A stretch of 47,188 bases of DNA from an uncultured Porphyromonadaceae bacterium (GCA_947174235.1 CAMWID010000020.1:1-47188); one strand, 5' to 3'. Positions 18,289-25,376 are shown, counted from the stretch's first letter. Notes: generated by a model from the sequence alone, not told the origin. Program-made: numbers and translations.

Positions 18289-18296
18289 AGTCCCAT
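18036..18296 (-). CDS. Small acidic protein sharing its N-terminus with the PP2C phosphatase
   Basis: The protein has 86 residues and no known family is recognised. It begins MGLIFNFNISITGENLKELL, nearly the same as the phosphatase start MVDIFNFNISVKG, and the underlying DNA is identical over 21 bp. The remainder is strongly acidic and Ser-rich (DWDFSDESFCEDL, DINVDISARDD) and ends SAFDCWD. It lies between the VWA gene (76-nt gap containing a hairpin) and the phosphatase gene (72-nt gap). The acidic Ser-rich body could be a kinase/phosphatase substrate or inhibitor; this is inference. Confidence 0.68.
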   Translation of the reverse strand: MGLIFNFNISITGENLKELLKCISFNPEISHRHDSTSKNEDWDFSDESFCEDLQNRLSSNLNSENIDINVDISARDDSHSAFDCWD

Positions 18297-18330
18297 ATCA
18301 ATTATTATAAAATTATTATCGAAAGTTTAA

Positions 18331-18361
18331 CACAGGCAGAAATTTTTGGTTCCTGCCTGTG
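18331..18361 (-). terminator. Intra-operon hairpin between VWA and small acidic protein genes
   Basis: CACAGGCAG (18331-18339) pairs with CTGCCTGTG (18353-18361) around a 13-nt loop, in the widest gap of the ten-gene block. On the minus strand it follows the VWA stop by about 12 nt and is followed by an AT-rich stretch. It could be a partial terminator or RNA-processing site lowering expression of the phosphatase and chaperone genes relative to the kinase side. Confidence 0.5.
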
Positions 18362-18372
18362 CGTCAATCTCA

Positions 18373-19152
18373 TTAACCCCATCCGGAGTCAGACCAGTCA
18401 GATTCTGTGGTTGCCGGGGCGTCAACTCCGATTTCCACTTTCTTCAAATCCTCATTTGTTTCAAGTCCATTTTTTAAAGTTTCGGAAAATTCCTCTTCTT
18501 TGGAAGCCGGAGCTTCTTTACCTACAGAAGAACTTGAACTCTGAATCTGGGTTGAACTGACTGTGACAAATCTTATAAGATCTTTGAGAGTGTCACGGTC
18601 TTTCACGGTAAGTACAAGTTCCGAACTCTTTGTAAATTTGCCGAGAACCTCCTGATAGTTGTCTTCAGTCCTTCCGATACCGACAGCTATTTTAATTGCA
18701 TATTTGAACCAATTGTTTTTCCAAAGGTTTTCCACTTCTCTTTCCCAATTATCATTAGGCATCCCATCAGACAGAAGAATGATTACAGGAGCATAAGAAC
18801 CTGTGGCATTTTTCATATATCCATTGGATCGCGATAATTTGCTATTGAGTTCGTGACATGCCTCTCCAAAAGAGGTTGCACCTTTTGCAACTAAATCTCT
18901 CCATTCGAAAGACTCCACATCTAACGGTTCGGGATACATCCACTCCACGCCGGTGGCGAATTCAAGGCATGCCATCTTGATCATGGCATCAGAGTTTTTT
19001 TGGGCTATTTCTCTTAGTTCCGGAATTGTCTCTCTGACCGCTACATTCACGGATCCAATTTTATCACCTTCCATGCTTCCGGAAGAATCGACTAAAAAGA
19101 AAACAGTCATGACTCTCCGAGGTATTCCTTTTACTTCTTCAAAAACACTCAT
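18373..19152 (-). CDS. TerY-type VWA domain protein
   Basis: The protein has 259 residues. Residues 14-200 are a von Willebrand factor A domain with an intact metal-ion-dependent adhesion site: DSSGSM (D22), the threonine of GATSFGEA near 95, and SDGMPND near 135. This matches TerY of the tellurium-resistance-associated TerY-P triads, where a VWA protein is encoded with a PP2C phosphatase and a kinase. The C-terminal tail (about 205-259) is acidic, Ser-rich and ends SDWSDSGWG. The protein has no signal peptide, so it is cytoplasmic, probably a metal-dependent adaptor. The kinase gene lies 38 nt upstream. Confidence 0.88.
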   Translation of the reverse strand: MSVFEEVKGIPRRVMTVFFLVDSSGSMEGDKIGSVNVAVRETIPELREIAQKNSDAMIKMACLEFATGVEWMYPEPLDVESFEWRDLVAKGATSFGEACHELNSKLSRSNGYMKNATGSYAPVIILLSDGMPNDNWEREVENLWKNNWFKYAIKIAVGIGRTEDNYQEVLGKFTKSSELVLTVKDRDTLKDLIRFVTVSSTQIQSSSSSVGKEAPASKEEEFSETLKNGLETNEDLKKVEIGVDAPATTESDWSDSGWG

Positions 19153-19190
19153 ATCTGAAATATTTAGATTGTTTAAATTGGGAATTTATA

Positions 19191-20486
19191 TCACACTTTT
19201 ATTGTCCCTGTTGAGTCTTTGTTAAATTTTATTTTCACTCCGGGAATTACAGGAACAACTCCTTGATGAGGGATAAGCCTAAATTTTCCATCCGGAGGGA
19301 TTGCCTGCCATTCAAAAGATGAAAGGTTTCTGATTGCCTTTTTTGTCGGATCCTGAAGATTAGAGAGGATTTCCCCAATCACTTTGCCGTAGTCCTTATC
19401 TGGAGACACTTGACATGAGTATATCTTTTGATGATGTGTCAGAGGTATTCTGTATCTTCCAACTTCAAGGAATGGAACGTGTCTGAAAGGTTTTCCGCAT
19501 TCTATACATTTAGATACATCAGCTGTCAGGTCGTGGAATGTCTCTTTCCCACAGAGCGGACATTTAGCATACATTGCTCTGACTTGTACCAGCCGGTCCA
19601 ACCATTCTTTCTCCATGACTCTTTTTTCGGGGTGATGCATAGCATCTTTTGAAAAGGTCTTTATAAAAGCATCCCTTATCAATGATGGGAATAGGGGCCA
19701 ACGCTGTATTACATTTGTGTGTATTCCGTTGACCGGACGGTTGGAATTGTCAGAGGGATCAAGGATAAATACAGAATTTTTACCATTAAGGATTTTTTCA
19801 GCTTCTGTGGTAAGACACGGACAAGAAATAGCTTTGGTACCCTCGAACGGGCGGTTCATAAAAATGAGAATGAAGAGAATGACAGACAAGGAGAAATAGT
19901 CTGTGTAGATGTCGGGAAGCTTTTCGCCATCAACTATTTCCGGAGCCATATATCCACCTTTTCCTGCAATTCCCATATTCGTTCCATGTGGTGCGACATT
20001 ATCATTATCGCATATGAGAACATGCCCTGTCTGCGGATTTATGAAGAAATTGCCGTCGTTCATGTCCTGATAGCTATATCCCAGGATATGAAGCTGCTGG
20101 AATGCTGAACAAATTTGCAGACATGCATCAAGAAGAATTTTTACTGATGCAAATTTTACCTTTGCCAGCATAAAGGCACTTAATTCTTCGTAACCTTTAG
20201 GTCGTAGTTTCATGACATACCCAAAGCTTCCATTCGATTTCTCAGTCACAGCTTCGGGCCAAAGAAAATTAGGGGCCGGTGTTCCTTTTTTAGCATTCTC
20301 TTCCAGATTGGAATAAAAAGCATTTGCGTTTATGAAATTCTGGGTGTACCATTTCAGGGCATAGTCATGACCTTGATAATCTACCTGATAGACTATTCCT
20401 TGACCGCCTCTGCCCAATTCTTTTTTTACAGTGCACGAGGATCCGTTTCTGAGCTTGACCTTCGTGCCGGGAGTTAATTCTGCCAT
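19191..20486 (-). CDS. Serine/threonine protein kinase with zinc ribbon (TerY-P triad kinase)
   Basis: The protein has 431 residues. The kinase domain spans about 12-295: glycine loop GRGGQG (25-30), VAIK-type lysine in YALKWY (K45), catalytic loop SYQDMNDGNFF in place of HRDxKxxN (D141, N146), and APE at 181-183. The DFG motif is replaced by DND (160-162), keeping the Mg-binding Asp. At about 310-345 there are two CxxC pairs (CPLCGKETF and CIECGKP), a zinc ribbon, and the C-terminal 80 residues are beta-rich. There is no transmembrane helix. It is the likely writer opposing the PP2C eraser; the substrate is unknown. Confidence 0.88.
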   Translation of the reverse strand: MAELTPGTKVKLRNGSSCTVKKELGRGGQGIVYQVDYQGHDYALKWYTQNFINANAFYSNLEENAKKGTPAPNFLWPEAVTEKSNGSFGYVMKLRPKGYEELSAFMLAKVKFASVKILLDACLQICSAFQQLHILGYSYQDMNDGNFFINPQTGHVLICDNDNVAPHGTNMGIAGKGGYMAPEIVDGEKLPDIYTDYFSLSVILFILIFMNRPFEGTKAISCPCLTTEAEKILNGKNSVFILDPSDNSNRPVNGIHTNVIQRWPLFPSLIRDAFIKTFSKDAMHHPEKRVMEKEWLDRLVQVRAMYAKCPLCGKETFHDLTADVSKCIECGKPFRHVPFLEVGRYRIPLTHHQKIYSCQVSPDKDYGKVIGEILSNLQDPTKKAIRNLSSFEWQAIPPDGKFRLIPHQGVVPVIPGVKIKFNKDSTGTIKV

Positions 20487-20513
20487 ATTATATTGTATTT
20501 TAGGAAATCATAA

Positions 20514-20876
20514 TCAGAGATCTGTTCCGGAAATTTCGAAAGAGTCGGCAAAAGTGAAGCCACCTTCCTTTCCGCAAACCGGACATTTTCCCCAATCCGC
20601 AGTATGATGCACGCATACAAATCTTTTGCATCCGCCGCATTTGTACCATGTGTCGTTGCCACAATGAGGGCAGCCCGGAAATTCGGGACCGTCGTAAATA
20701 TTGCCCGACACTTTATTTTTGTCAAAACCTTCCCTTTTTGCTGTGGAGTCAGACATCTTAAACGCCCATTTGAAAGTGATCGCGTCTTTTTCAATGAGAG
20801 CTGTAATGCCGAAAGGCTTACCGGTTTTTTGGCATACTGCCGGAACTATAATCTCGTTTCGTTTTGGATTTTTCAT
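20514..20876 (-). CDS. TerY-C-like zinc-binding protein
   Basis: The protein has 120 residues. The N-terminal half (about 8-40) is a small beta domain with QKTGKPFG. The C-terminal half has seven cysteines: C69/C72 (GCPHCGN), C80/C83 (YKCGGCKRF), C88 followed by two histidines, then C98/C101 (KCPVCGKEG). This matches the TerY-C metal-binding domain, which is usually fused to or encoded beside TerY VWA proteins. Here it is a free-standing gene, 27 nt upstream of the kinase. It may be a metal sensor or a docking subunit for the VWA protein; the role is inferred from association. Confidence 0.8.
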   Translation of the reverse strand: MKNPKRNEIIVPAVCQKTGKPFGITALIEKDAITFKWAFKMSDSTAKREGFDKNKVSGNIYDGPEFPGCPHCGNDTWYKCGGCKRFVCVHHTADWGKCPVCGKEGGFTFADSFEISGTDL

Positions 20877-20897
20877 GATGGTTCTATGTCAGGATGG

Positions 20898-21602
20898 TTA
20901 TTTATTGTTGATGAAGGCTGCGAGATCCTTAATTGATTTTTTTTTGTGGTATAAGGACAGTATACTCCTGAATCCATCTCCGTAAACAGGATCGGGATTG
21001 TCATACAAGTTTTGAATCAAAATCTTTGATAAAGGGGTATTGGCAGAAGTATATACAAGCCATGAGCCAAGATTGCAGAGTCCTTCTTCAAGATTCAACG
21101 ATAGCTTTAAGTTCTTGATATCAACCCAGAGATGAATAAGTTCATGAGCAAGAACACCCGCGAATTGCAACTTGGGGAGCATGTTGAATATGTAAATTGA
21201 AGAAGTTGTTTTTTTGAAAGGATATATTCCTGATGTCGAGATAGTGTTAAGCCCCCTGTTGTGGAGATCCACGCAAGACTTTCCTGTGAGCACACTCATT
21301 TCCTCGGGAGATACTATCTTTATGGGAACATTTGAAGGCAAGCTGTCAAATCCATTTGAGGCAAGTATGGCGCGGGTCTTTTTATCTACCCATCTGATAT
21401 GTTCGGGAAGGCATACTGTTGTTGACAGGCATGAGCTGCAGATATGTCTTCCATCTGACAGGCTAAGATCAGACGGCATTGTGAATCTGCCGCAAGCATC
21501 GCATAAAGGAGCATTGTGGCGGTCGCAGATTGCGTTTCCCCACAGATCCTTTTTGTAGATACCTGTTATGGTGTTGTCACAGATAATACATCTCATATTC
21601 AT
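20898..21602 (-). CDS. LIM-like zinc finger / DA1-like metallopeptidase
   Basis: The protein has 234 residues; ATGs at 21602 and 21596 are both possible starts. Residues 5-58 carry paired ligands C5/C8, C26/H29, C34/C37 and C55/C58, a LIM-like double zinc finger. Residues 145-205 contain LAHELIHLWVD, an HExxH zinc-peptidase motif (153-157), followed by LEEGLCNLGSWLVY, whose Glu (172/173) would be the third ligand, then DPVYGDGFR. LIM plus HExxH...EEG is the layout of DA1 proteases, best known in plants as ubiquitin-activated peptidases. It is the first gene of the ten-gene block, so proteolysis is probably part of the response. Confidence 0.8.
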   Translation of the reverse strand: MNMRCIICDNTITGIYKKDLWGNAICDRHNAPLCDACGRFTMPSDLSLSDGRHICSSCLSTTVCLPEHIRWVDKKTRAILASNGFDSLPSNVPIKIVSPEEMSVLTGKSCVDLHNRGLNTISTSGIYPFKKTTSSIYIFNMLPKLQFAGVLAHELIHLWVDIKNLKLSLNLEEGLCNLGSWLVYTSANTPLSKILIQNLYDNPDPVYGDGFRSILSLYHKKKSIKDLAAFINNK

Positions 21603-21656
21603 GCCATCAGGTTAAATTGTTAACTGGGATGACACAAAAAAACGTGGACTCATTCA

Positions 21657-21713
21657 GTTGTCTGTTCCACGTATCGAGGCTCTTGCACTGCCTATCAAAG
21701 ATGAACAGACAAC
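21657..21713. repeat. 11-bp perfect inverted repeat in the leader
   Basis: GTTGTCTGTTC (21657-21667) is the reverse complement of 21703-21713, with 35 nt between. In the predicted minus-strand leader it would form a stem-loop about 55 nt before the first start codon of the ten-gene block. Confidence 0.65.
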
Positions 21714-21720
21714 GTTAGAA

Positions 21721-21997
21721 CCCACGCCGATATGATAATGCAACTGTAGTTTTATCACAATGGTAAAACTGCACTTCCATCAGCGCAGTCTTACCCCAAG
21801 CGACAAAACACAGGTGTATGTACACCATACCCGTGGCATCTACCGTTGCTATGTCCAAGACTTTGATGATCGAGAGGTTGCAAGATTCCGATACGTCTTA
21901 AACAAAGAAAGCGAGTAAACGCCTTTATCATGTCTGATACATCCCGCCGCACTCCTTCAGTGGCAAATATTTAGGAGCCAACTGACATCGGCGTGGG
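21721..21997. repeat. 11-bp inverted repeat enclosing a 255-bp segment
   Basis: CCCACGCCGAT (21721-21731) is matched by ATCGGCGTGGG (21987-21997), with some further partial matching outside. Both arms are GC-rich in an AT-rich region. They could be ends of a small mobile or invertible unit, or a long-range RNA stem in the leader. Confidence 0.6.
21760..21918 (+). CDS. Possible 52-residue small ORF
   Basis: A plus-strand frame starts ATG at 21760 and stops at 21918, giving a basic peptide beginning MVKLHFHQRSLTPSDKTQ and ending RYVLNKESE. It is enclosed by the inverted repeat 21721-21997 and runs opposite to the predicted leader of the ten-gene block. The composition is protein-like, but no family or promoter is recognised. 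It may be a gene remnant. Confidence 0.25.
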   Translation: MVKLHFHQRSLTPSDKTQVYVHHTRGIYRCYVQDFDDREVARFRYVLNKESE

Positions 21998-22051
21998 CTT
22001 GATGATTTGATATAAAATATTGATAAAATCATTCAAGCGTTGTATCGTCCA

Positions 22052-22083
22052 CAAAGTTAATAATATGAATTGAATAATGCAAA
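22052..22083 (-). promoter_or_regulatory. Promoter for the ten-gene TerY-P/Hsp70 block
   Basis: On the minus strand TTTG (22083-22080), a 20-nt spacer and TAACTTTG (22059-22052) match the Bacteroidota consensus exactly. Transcription would start near 22045, giving a leader of about 440 nt before the DA1-like gene at 21602. No other consensus promoter was seen in the block. Confidence 0.65.
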
Positions 22084-22279
22084 TGATTAAATAAAAATTT
22101 TGTTTTTTTGGCAGAAAAATGAAAAAATGTCAGTACAATAGTCCGCGATAGCAAGTGGAATCTAACATTTTTGTGGATTAGGCATCGCTGATGTGATCAG
22201 ATGTCTCCTGACCTTTTTTCAAGAAATTTAGATGAAACATCCGTTTGAACTGAACAATGTAACCTGATGTCGCATTTTA

Positions 22280-22382
22280 TTAATGAAGTAGTTTAGTTCG
22301 CTTAATTACCTTTTCAAGTTAAAGGTCGCCTCGAAAATATGACGAAACTTTGAAATGGAAAATTAAAAAACCACTTCATTAA
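22280..22382. repeat. 15-bp inverted repeat (one mismatch) upstream of the fimbrial operon
   Basis: 22280-22294 (TTAATGAAGTAGTTT) pairs with 22368-22382 with one mismatch, around 73 nt. A further 9-bp hairpin is at 22392-22400/22412-22420. The pair lies 126 nt upstream of the DUF3575 start and could mark an invertible element or an RNA structure. Confidence 0.55.
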
Positions 22383-22507
22383 AAACTGCAATCAAATAAA
22401 GTCTAACCGGATTTATTTGAAATGGTTGCTTTATGGGAGTCAGAATTTGTTTTTGAATCCCGACTGCAGATGGTTGCTTATTTCCACCCGATTAACTGTA
22501 TCAGACT

Positions 22508-23200
22508 GTGATTGAATCACGAAAATCCATATTAATGTATATACTGCCAATGTCTTCCAGGTTTAAGATGATGGCATTCAATCTTATGGTCTGGGTATAT
22601 CTGATTCCATATCTTACAACGTTTGCCGTTTCTGCCCAGAATAAGAGTTGTGATGACTGCTATCCCCGCATCGGGATAAAGACCAATCTTTTGCACGATG
22701 TAGTTCTGACGCCGGATGTTGGCATAGAGGTATCTGTCGCCAAAAAGTTTTCTTTGAGTCTGGAAGGGGTATATGCGTGGTGGAGCAACGATAGCCGCCA
22801 TCGTTATTGGCGAGTGAGAGGTGGTAGTCTGGAGATGAGGATATGGCTTGGGGAAAACCATAAAGAGCGTGCCATGTCGGGACATCACGTAGGGGTTTAT
22901 GGATCAGTACATGACTATGATTTCGAGTTCGGCGGCAAAGGCTGGCAGTCTCCTGACGCTACGTATGGCGCCGGTATCAGCTATGGTTTCGCTATCCCGA
23001 TAGGGGAAAGATTGAATCTTGATTTCGGAATCAAGGCGGGTTATTCGGGGGGCAGCATTATACGTTACCGTCCGGAATGCGGCAGTTATACAGGACTGAA
23101 CAAGACATTCCATAAATATGTGGGAGTCACGGGTCTTGAGGTGACATTGGTATGGTTTCCAGGCAGACATCATAAGAACAATCCGAATTTCGGCATATGA
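22508..23200 (+). CDS. DUF3575 family protein (fimbrial operon)
   Basis: The protein has up to 230 residues. ATGs at 22508, 22535, 22550 and 22568 are possible; 22550 would put the signal peptide (hydrophobic LMVWVYLIPYLTTFAVSAQ) close to the N-terminus. The mature part shows the DUF3575 signature: IGIKTNLLHDVVLTPDVGIE, EGVYAWWSNDSRHRYWRV, YDFEFGGKGWQ and YGFAIPIGERLNLDFGI. The alternating strands predict a small outer-membrane beta-barrel. Such proteins are commonly encoded beside fimbrillin clusters in Bacteroidales, and the stop overlaps the next start by 4 nt (ATGA). Confidence 0.85.
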   Translation: MIESRKSILMYILPMSSRFKMMAFNLMVWVYLIPYLTTFAVSAQNKSCDDCYPRIGIKTNLLHDVVLTPDVGIEVSVAKKFSLSLEGVYAWWSNDSRHRYWRVRGGSLEMRIWLGENHKERAMSGHHVGVYGSVHDYDFEFGGKGWQSPDATYGAGISYGFAIPIGERLNLDFGIKAGYSGGSIIRYRPECGSYTGLNKTFHKYVGVTGLEVTLVWFPGRHHKNNPNFGI

Positions 23201-24153
23201 AAAATATATCCTCAAATATCATCAGTGCTCTATTGTTTGTGTCGCTTGCGTCGTGCGAACACAAGGATATCATGTGGCCGGGCGAGTCAGTGCGTGAGGT
23301 CACGGTGAAATTTGAATGGGATAATGCTCCGGACGCGGATCCGGAAGGTATGAGCCTTTATTTCTTTCCTCAGTCTCCTTATGGGGAGGTGTGGAAGTTT
23401 GACATAACCGGACGTGAGGGTGGCACGGTTGAACTGCCAACCGGCGATTATCAAATGGTTGCATATAATACAGGAGTGCAGGGAGTGAAAATAGAAGGCA
23501 CGGATTCCTATGAAAGCATAATGGCAGCTGCCATGTCTACAGGCAAGGAAGAAGTGGTAACACCTGTCGGCACCATGTATGGCGCCACTGTCAGTCATAT
23601 TGAGGTTACGGAATGCGGGGTGAGATACATCACTTCCGCCGGCACCATAAAGGAATGCGGTCAAAGTCTGGTAAGATGCAGTCCTGACTCCATTACCACA
23701 GATTATACAGTGATTGTGAAAAATGTGGAGGGTACGGCAGGTGTCTCGACAGTGAGAGCTTATCTCGAAGGTGTTGGTTCCGGGATATTTTTGTCGGATT
23801 TAAATGTGTCCGGAGTGCCATCGACTGTTGCGTTTCCCTTGTCTGTAGATAATGACCATAATCTGTTTTATGGCAAGTCATGCGCCTTTTCGTCTTTCGG
23901 GAAGAGAAATAGCTATGATCTCCAGATAGCCGTCACGTTTTCAAATCATAAGACGATAGCCCGCAAATATGATGTGACAGCGCAAGTTGTGAACTCTCAT
24001 TCCATGCGGAATGTTCTAATAATAGTTGACGGACTATCGATTCCACACCCCGGTGACCCGGATTATCCGGATGATGACATAGGGGGAATAGACACCGATG
24101 TAGAAGGATGGGTTACAATAGAGACCGATATTCTTGTTGACATCATTCCCTGA
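23197..24153 (+). CDS. DUF5119 family lipoprotein (fimbrial accessory)
   Basis: The protein has 318 residues. The N-terminus ends in the lipobox LASC, so it should be a lipoprotein. The mature part begins with VTVKFEWDNAPDADPEGMSL and YFFPQ, then GGTVELPTGDYQMVAYNTG, the pattern of DUF5119/FimB-like fimbrial proteins. Those proteins form the tip or anchor components in Bacteroidales fimbria loci. The acidic C-terminal tail has PDYPDDDIGG. The start overlaps the DUF3575 stop, and the fimbrillin gene follows 47 nt later, so the three form one operon. The exact structural role is inferred from the family. Confidence 0.8.
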   Translation: MKNISSNIISALLFVSLASCEHKDIMWPGESVREVTVKFEWDNAPDADPEGMSLYFFPQSPYGEVWKFDITGREGGTVELPTGDYQMVAYNTGVQGVKIEGTDSYESIMAAAMSTGKEEVVTPVGTMYGATVSHIEVTECGVRYITSAGTIKECGQSLVRCSPDSITTDYTVIVKNVEGTAGVSTVRAYLEGVGSGIFLSDLNVSGVPSTVAFPLSVDNDHNLFYGKSCAFSSFGKRNSYDLQIAVTFSNHKTIARKYDVTAQVVNSHSMRNVLIIVDGLSIPHPGDPDYPDDDIGGIDTDVEGWVTIETDILVDIIP

Positions 24154-24200
24154 CAATATCAGGGCGTGTGAATTTTGATAAACTTAATAATATTATAGCT

Positions 24201-25301
24201 ATGAAAAAGATTTACATTATCAGTGCTCTCTCACTTCTGGGATTGGTTCCATCGGTAGTGTCGTGCTCAAGCGATGAAGATATTTCAGGTATTCCTCAAA
24301 GCGGGTCAGCAAGGGAGATCAGGTTCGCTACAGAAACTGATCTTACAAGAGCGCATAAAGATATCACCGCTACAAACCTTGCGACATTCAATGTGTATGC
24401 ATACACTTCGGAAAGCGACAGCCTCGCGCCTTATATGGATAATGTGGTGGTGACCAAATCCGCGAATAATGTATGGACATACTCACCGGTTAAGTATTGG
24501 CCGGCAAATAACAGTCTGGATTTTTATGCCTTCTCTCCTGCGGACTGGGTGGGAAGCAACAGTCCGTTGCGTCCGGTTTCTTATGACGCGAATCCTTATT
24601 CAGGAGGGATGAAAGACATTGTATATGCAGTGTGTTCAGATATCAAAGGGAATCTTGATCGCCCGAATCCTCAGGTAATGTTAAATTTCCGACATGCGTT
24701 GTCGAAATTAACATTGAAGCTAAGTTCCAACACACCCAATGTCAAGGTTGAAATTTCAAGTGTGGCGCTTTCCAACGTAAAGACAAAAGGTAACTTCCTT
24801 TTCCCGAAAGAGACCACATCAAAAGATCAGACTGCGGAAAATACAGGCAAATGGACAGATCAGAATGACGCCATCCATTATAATCTTCTTTGGCCGCAGG
24901 CTACTGACGAATTTGTGACACTGACATCCACACCTACTGTATTGGAGGCACAGGGATTGGGTCTCGGTGGAGATCTGTATGTGATTCCCCAGACTCTGAG
25001 CTGGGCTAACAAAGGAGCCGGAGATGATGATTATATAATGGTAGTGGGGTCTATATTTGATGCCGAGACCGGAGACAAATTATGGCCGAGTGAAAATACT
25101 CCTGAAGAAAATCTTTCAGGAAATAGCCGTGGAGATGGAACTATGAAGTTCCCGTTGACAACGAGCAGCCTCAGCGAGTGGCAGCCCGGGTATCATTACA
25201 TATACAGTTTGGTAATAAATGTGGATGATCAGATGGGTGCTATCCAGTTCGGGACTCCATCCGTAGACAGTTATGTGGAGGTCACCACGACTTACGAGTA
25301 A
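24201..25301 (+). CDS. Fimbrillin family lipoprotein (FimA/Mfa-like)
   Basis: The protein has 366 residues from the ATG at 24201; an upstream in-frame ATG at 24168 would add 11 residues and spoil the signal peptide. MKKIYIISALSLLGLVPSVV is followed by a lipobox ending SC. The mature protein has the fimbrillin pattern of an early Arg-Ala cleavage-like region (ETDLTRAHK), then FNVYAYTSE, YWPANNSLDFYAFSP and LNFRHALSKLTLKL. Family members are exported lipoproteins, processed by an Arg-specific protease and polymerised into fimbriae. It is the last gene of the operon and ends at a 28-bp hairpin. Confidence 0.85.
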   Translation: MKKIYIISALSLLGLVPSVVSCSSDEDISGIPQSGSAREIRFATETDLTRAHKDITATNLATFNVYAYTSESDSLAPYMDNVVVTKSANNVWTYSPVKYWPANNSLDFYAFSPADWVGSNSPLRPVSYDANPYSGGMKDIVYAVCSDIKGNLDRPNPQVMLNFRHALSKLTLKLSSNTPNVKVEISSVALSNVKTKGNFLFPKETTSKDQTAENTGKWTDQNDAIHYNLLWPQATDEFVTLTSTPTVLEAQGLGLGGDLYVIPQTLSWANKGAGDDDYIMVVGSIFDAETGDKLWPSENTPEENLSGNSRGDGTMKFPLTTSSLSEWQPGYHYIYSLVINVDDQMGAIQFGTPSVDSYVEVTTTYE

Positions 25302-25306
25302 TCATT

Positions 25307-25366
25307 GTCAGAGCAATCTATAAAAAAAGGCGGGTATTCCCGCCTTTTTTTATAGATTGCTCTGAC
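25307..25366. terminator. Bidirectional terminator, 28-bp perfect stem
   Basis: 25307-25334 pairs perfectly with 25339-25366 around the tetraloop TATT. The GGCGGG core is flanked by A7/T7 runs in both directions, so it would stop both the fimbrial operon and the convergent yjbQ-like transcript. Confidence 0.9.
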
Positions 25367-25376
25367 TTATGAGGCT

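Larger units (their letters stand above)
21603..22507. other. 905-bp gene-poor region with leader, promoter and inverted repeats
   Basis: No substantial gene is seen. Reading upward it holds: a small hairpin GTTAA/TTAAC (21611-21624); an 11-bp inverted repeat (21657-21667/21703-21713); another 11-bp repeat enclosing a 52-codon frame (21721-21731/21987-21997); the minus-strand promoter (22052-22083); and a third inverted repeat plus a 9-bp hairpin (22280-22420). The part below 22045 would be the transcribed leader of the ten-gene block. Low GC and short fragments suggest decayed mobile DNA or structured RNA. No complete insertion sequence was recognised. Confidence 0.7.

Noticed and set aside
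11724-21602. Tellurium-resistance (ter) operon
   Set aside because: The VWA/PP2C/kinase triad is ter-associated, but no TerB, TerC, TerD or TerZ-like protein is encoded here.
21603-22507. Complete insertion sequence or transposase remnant in the gene-poor region
   Set aside because: Frames are short and no transposase motif is recognised; the inverted repeats alone do not define an element.
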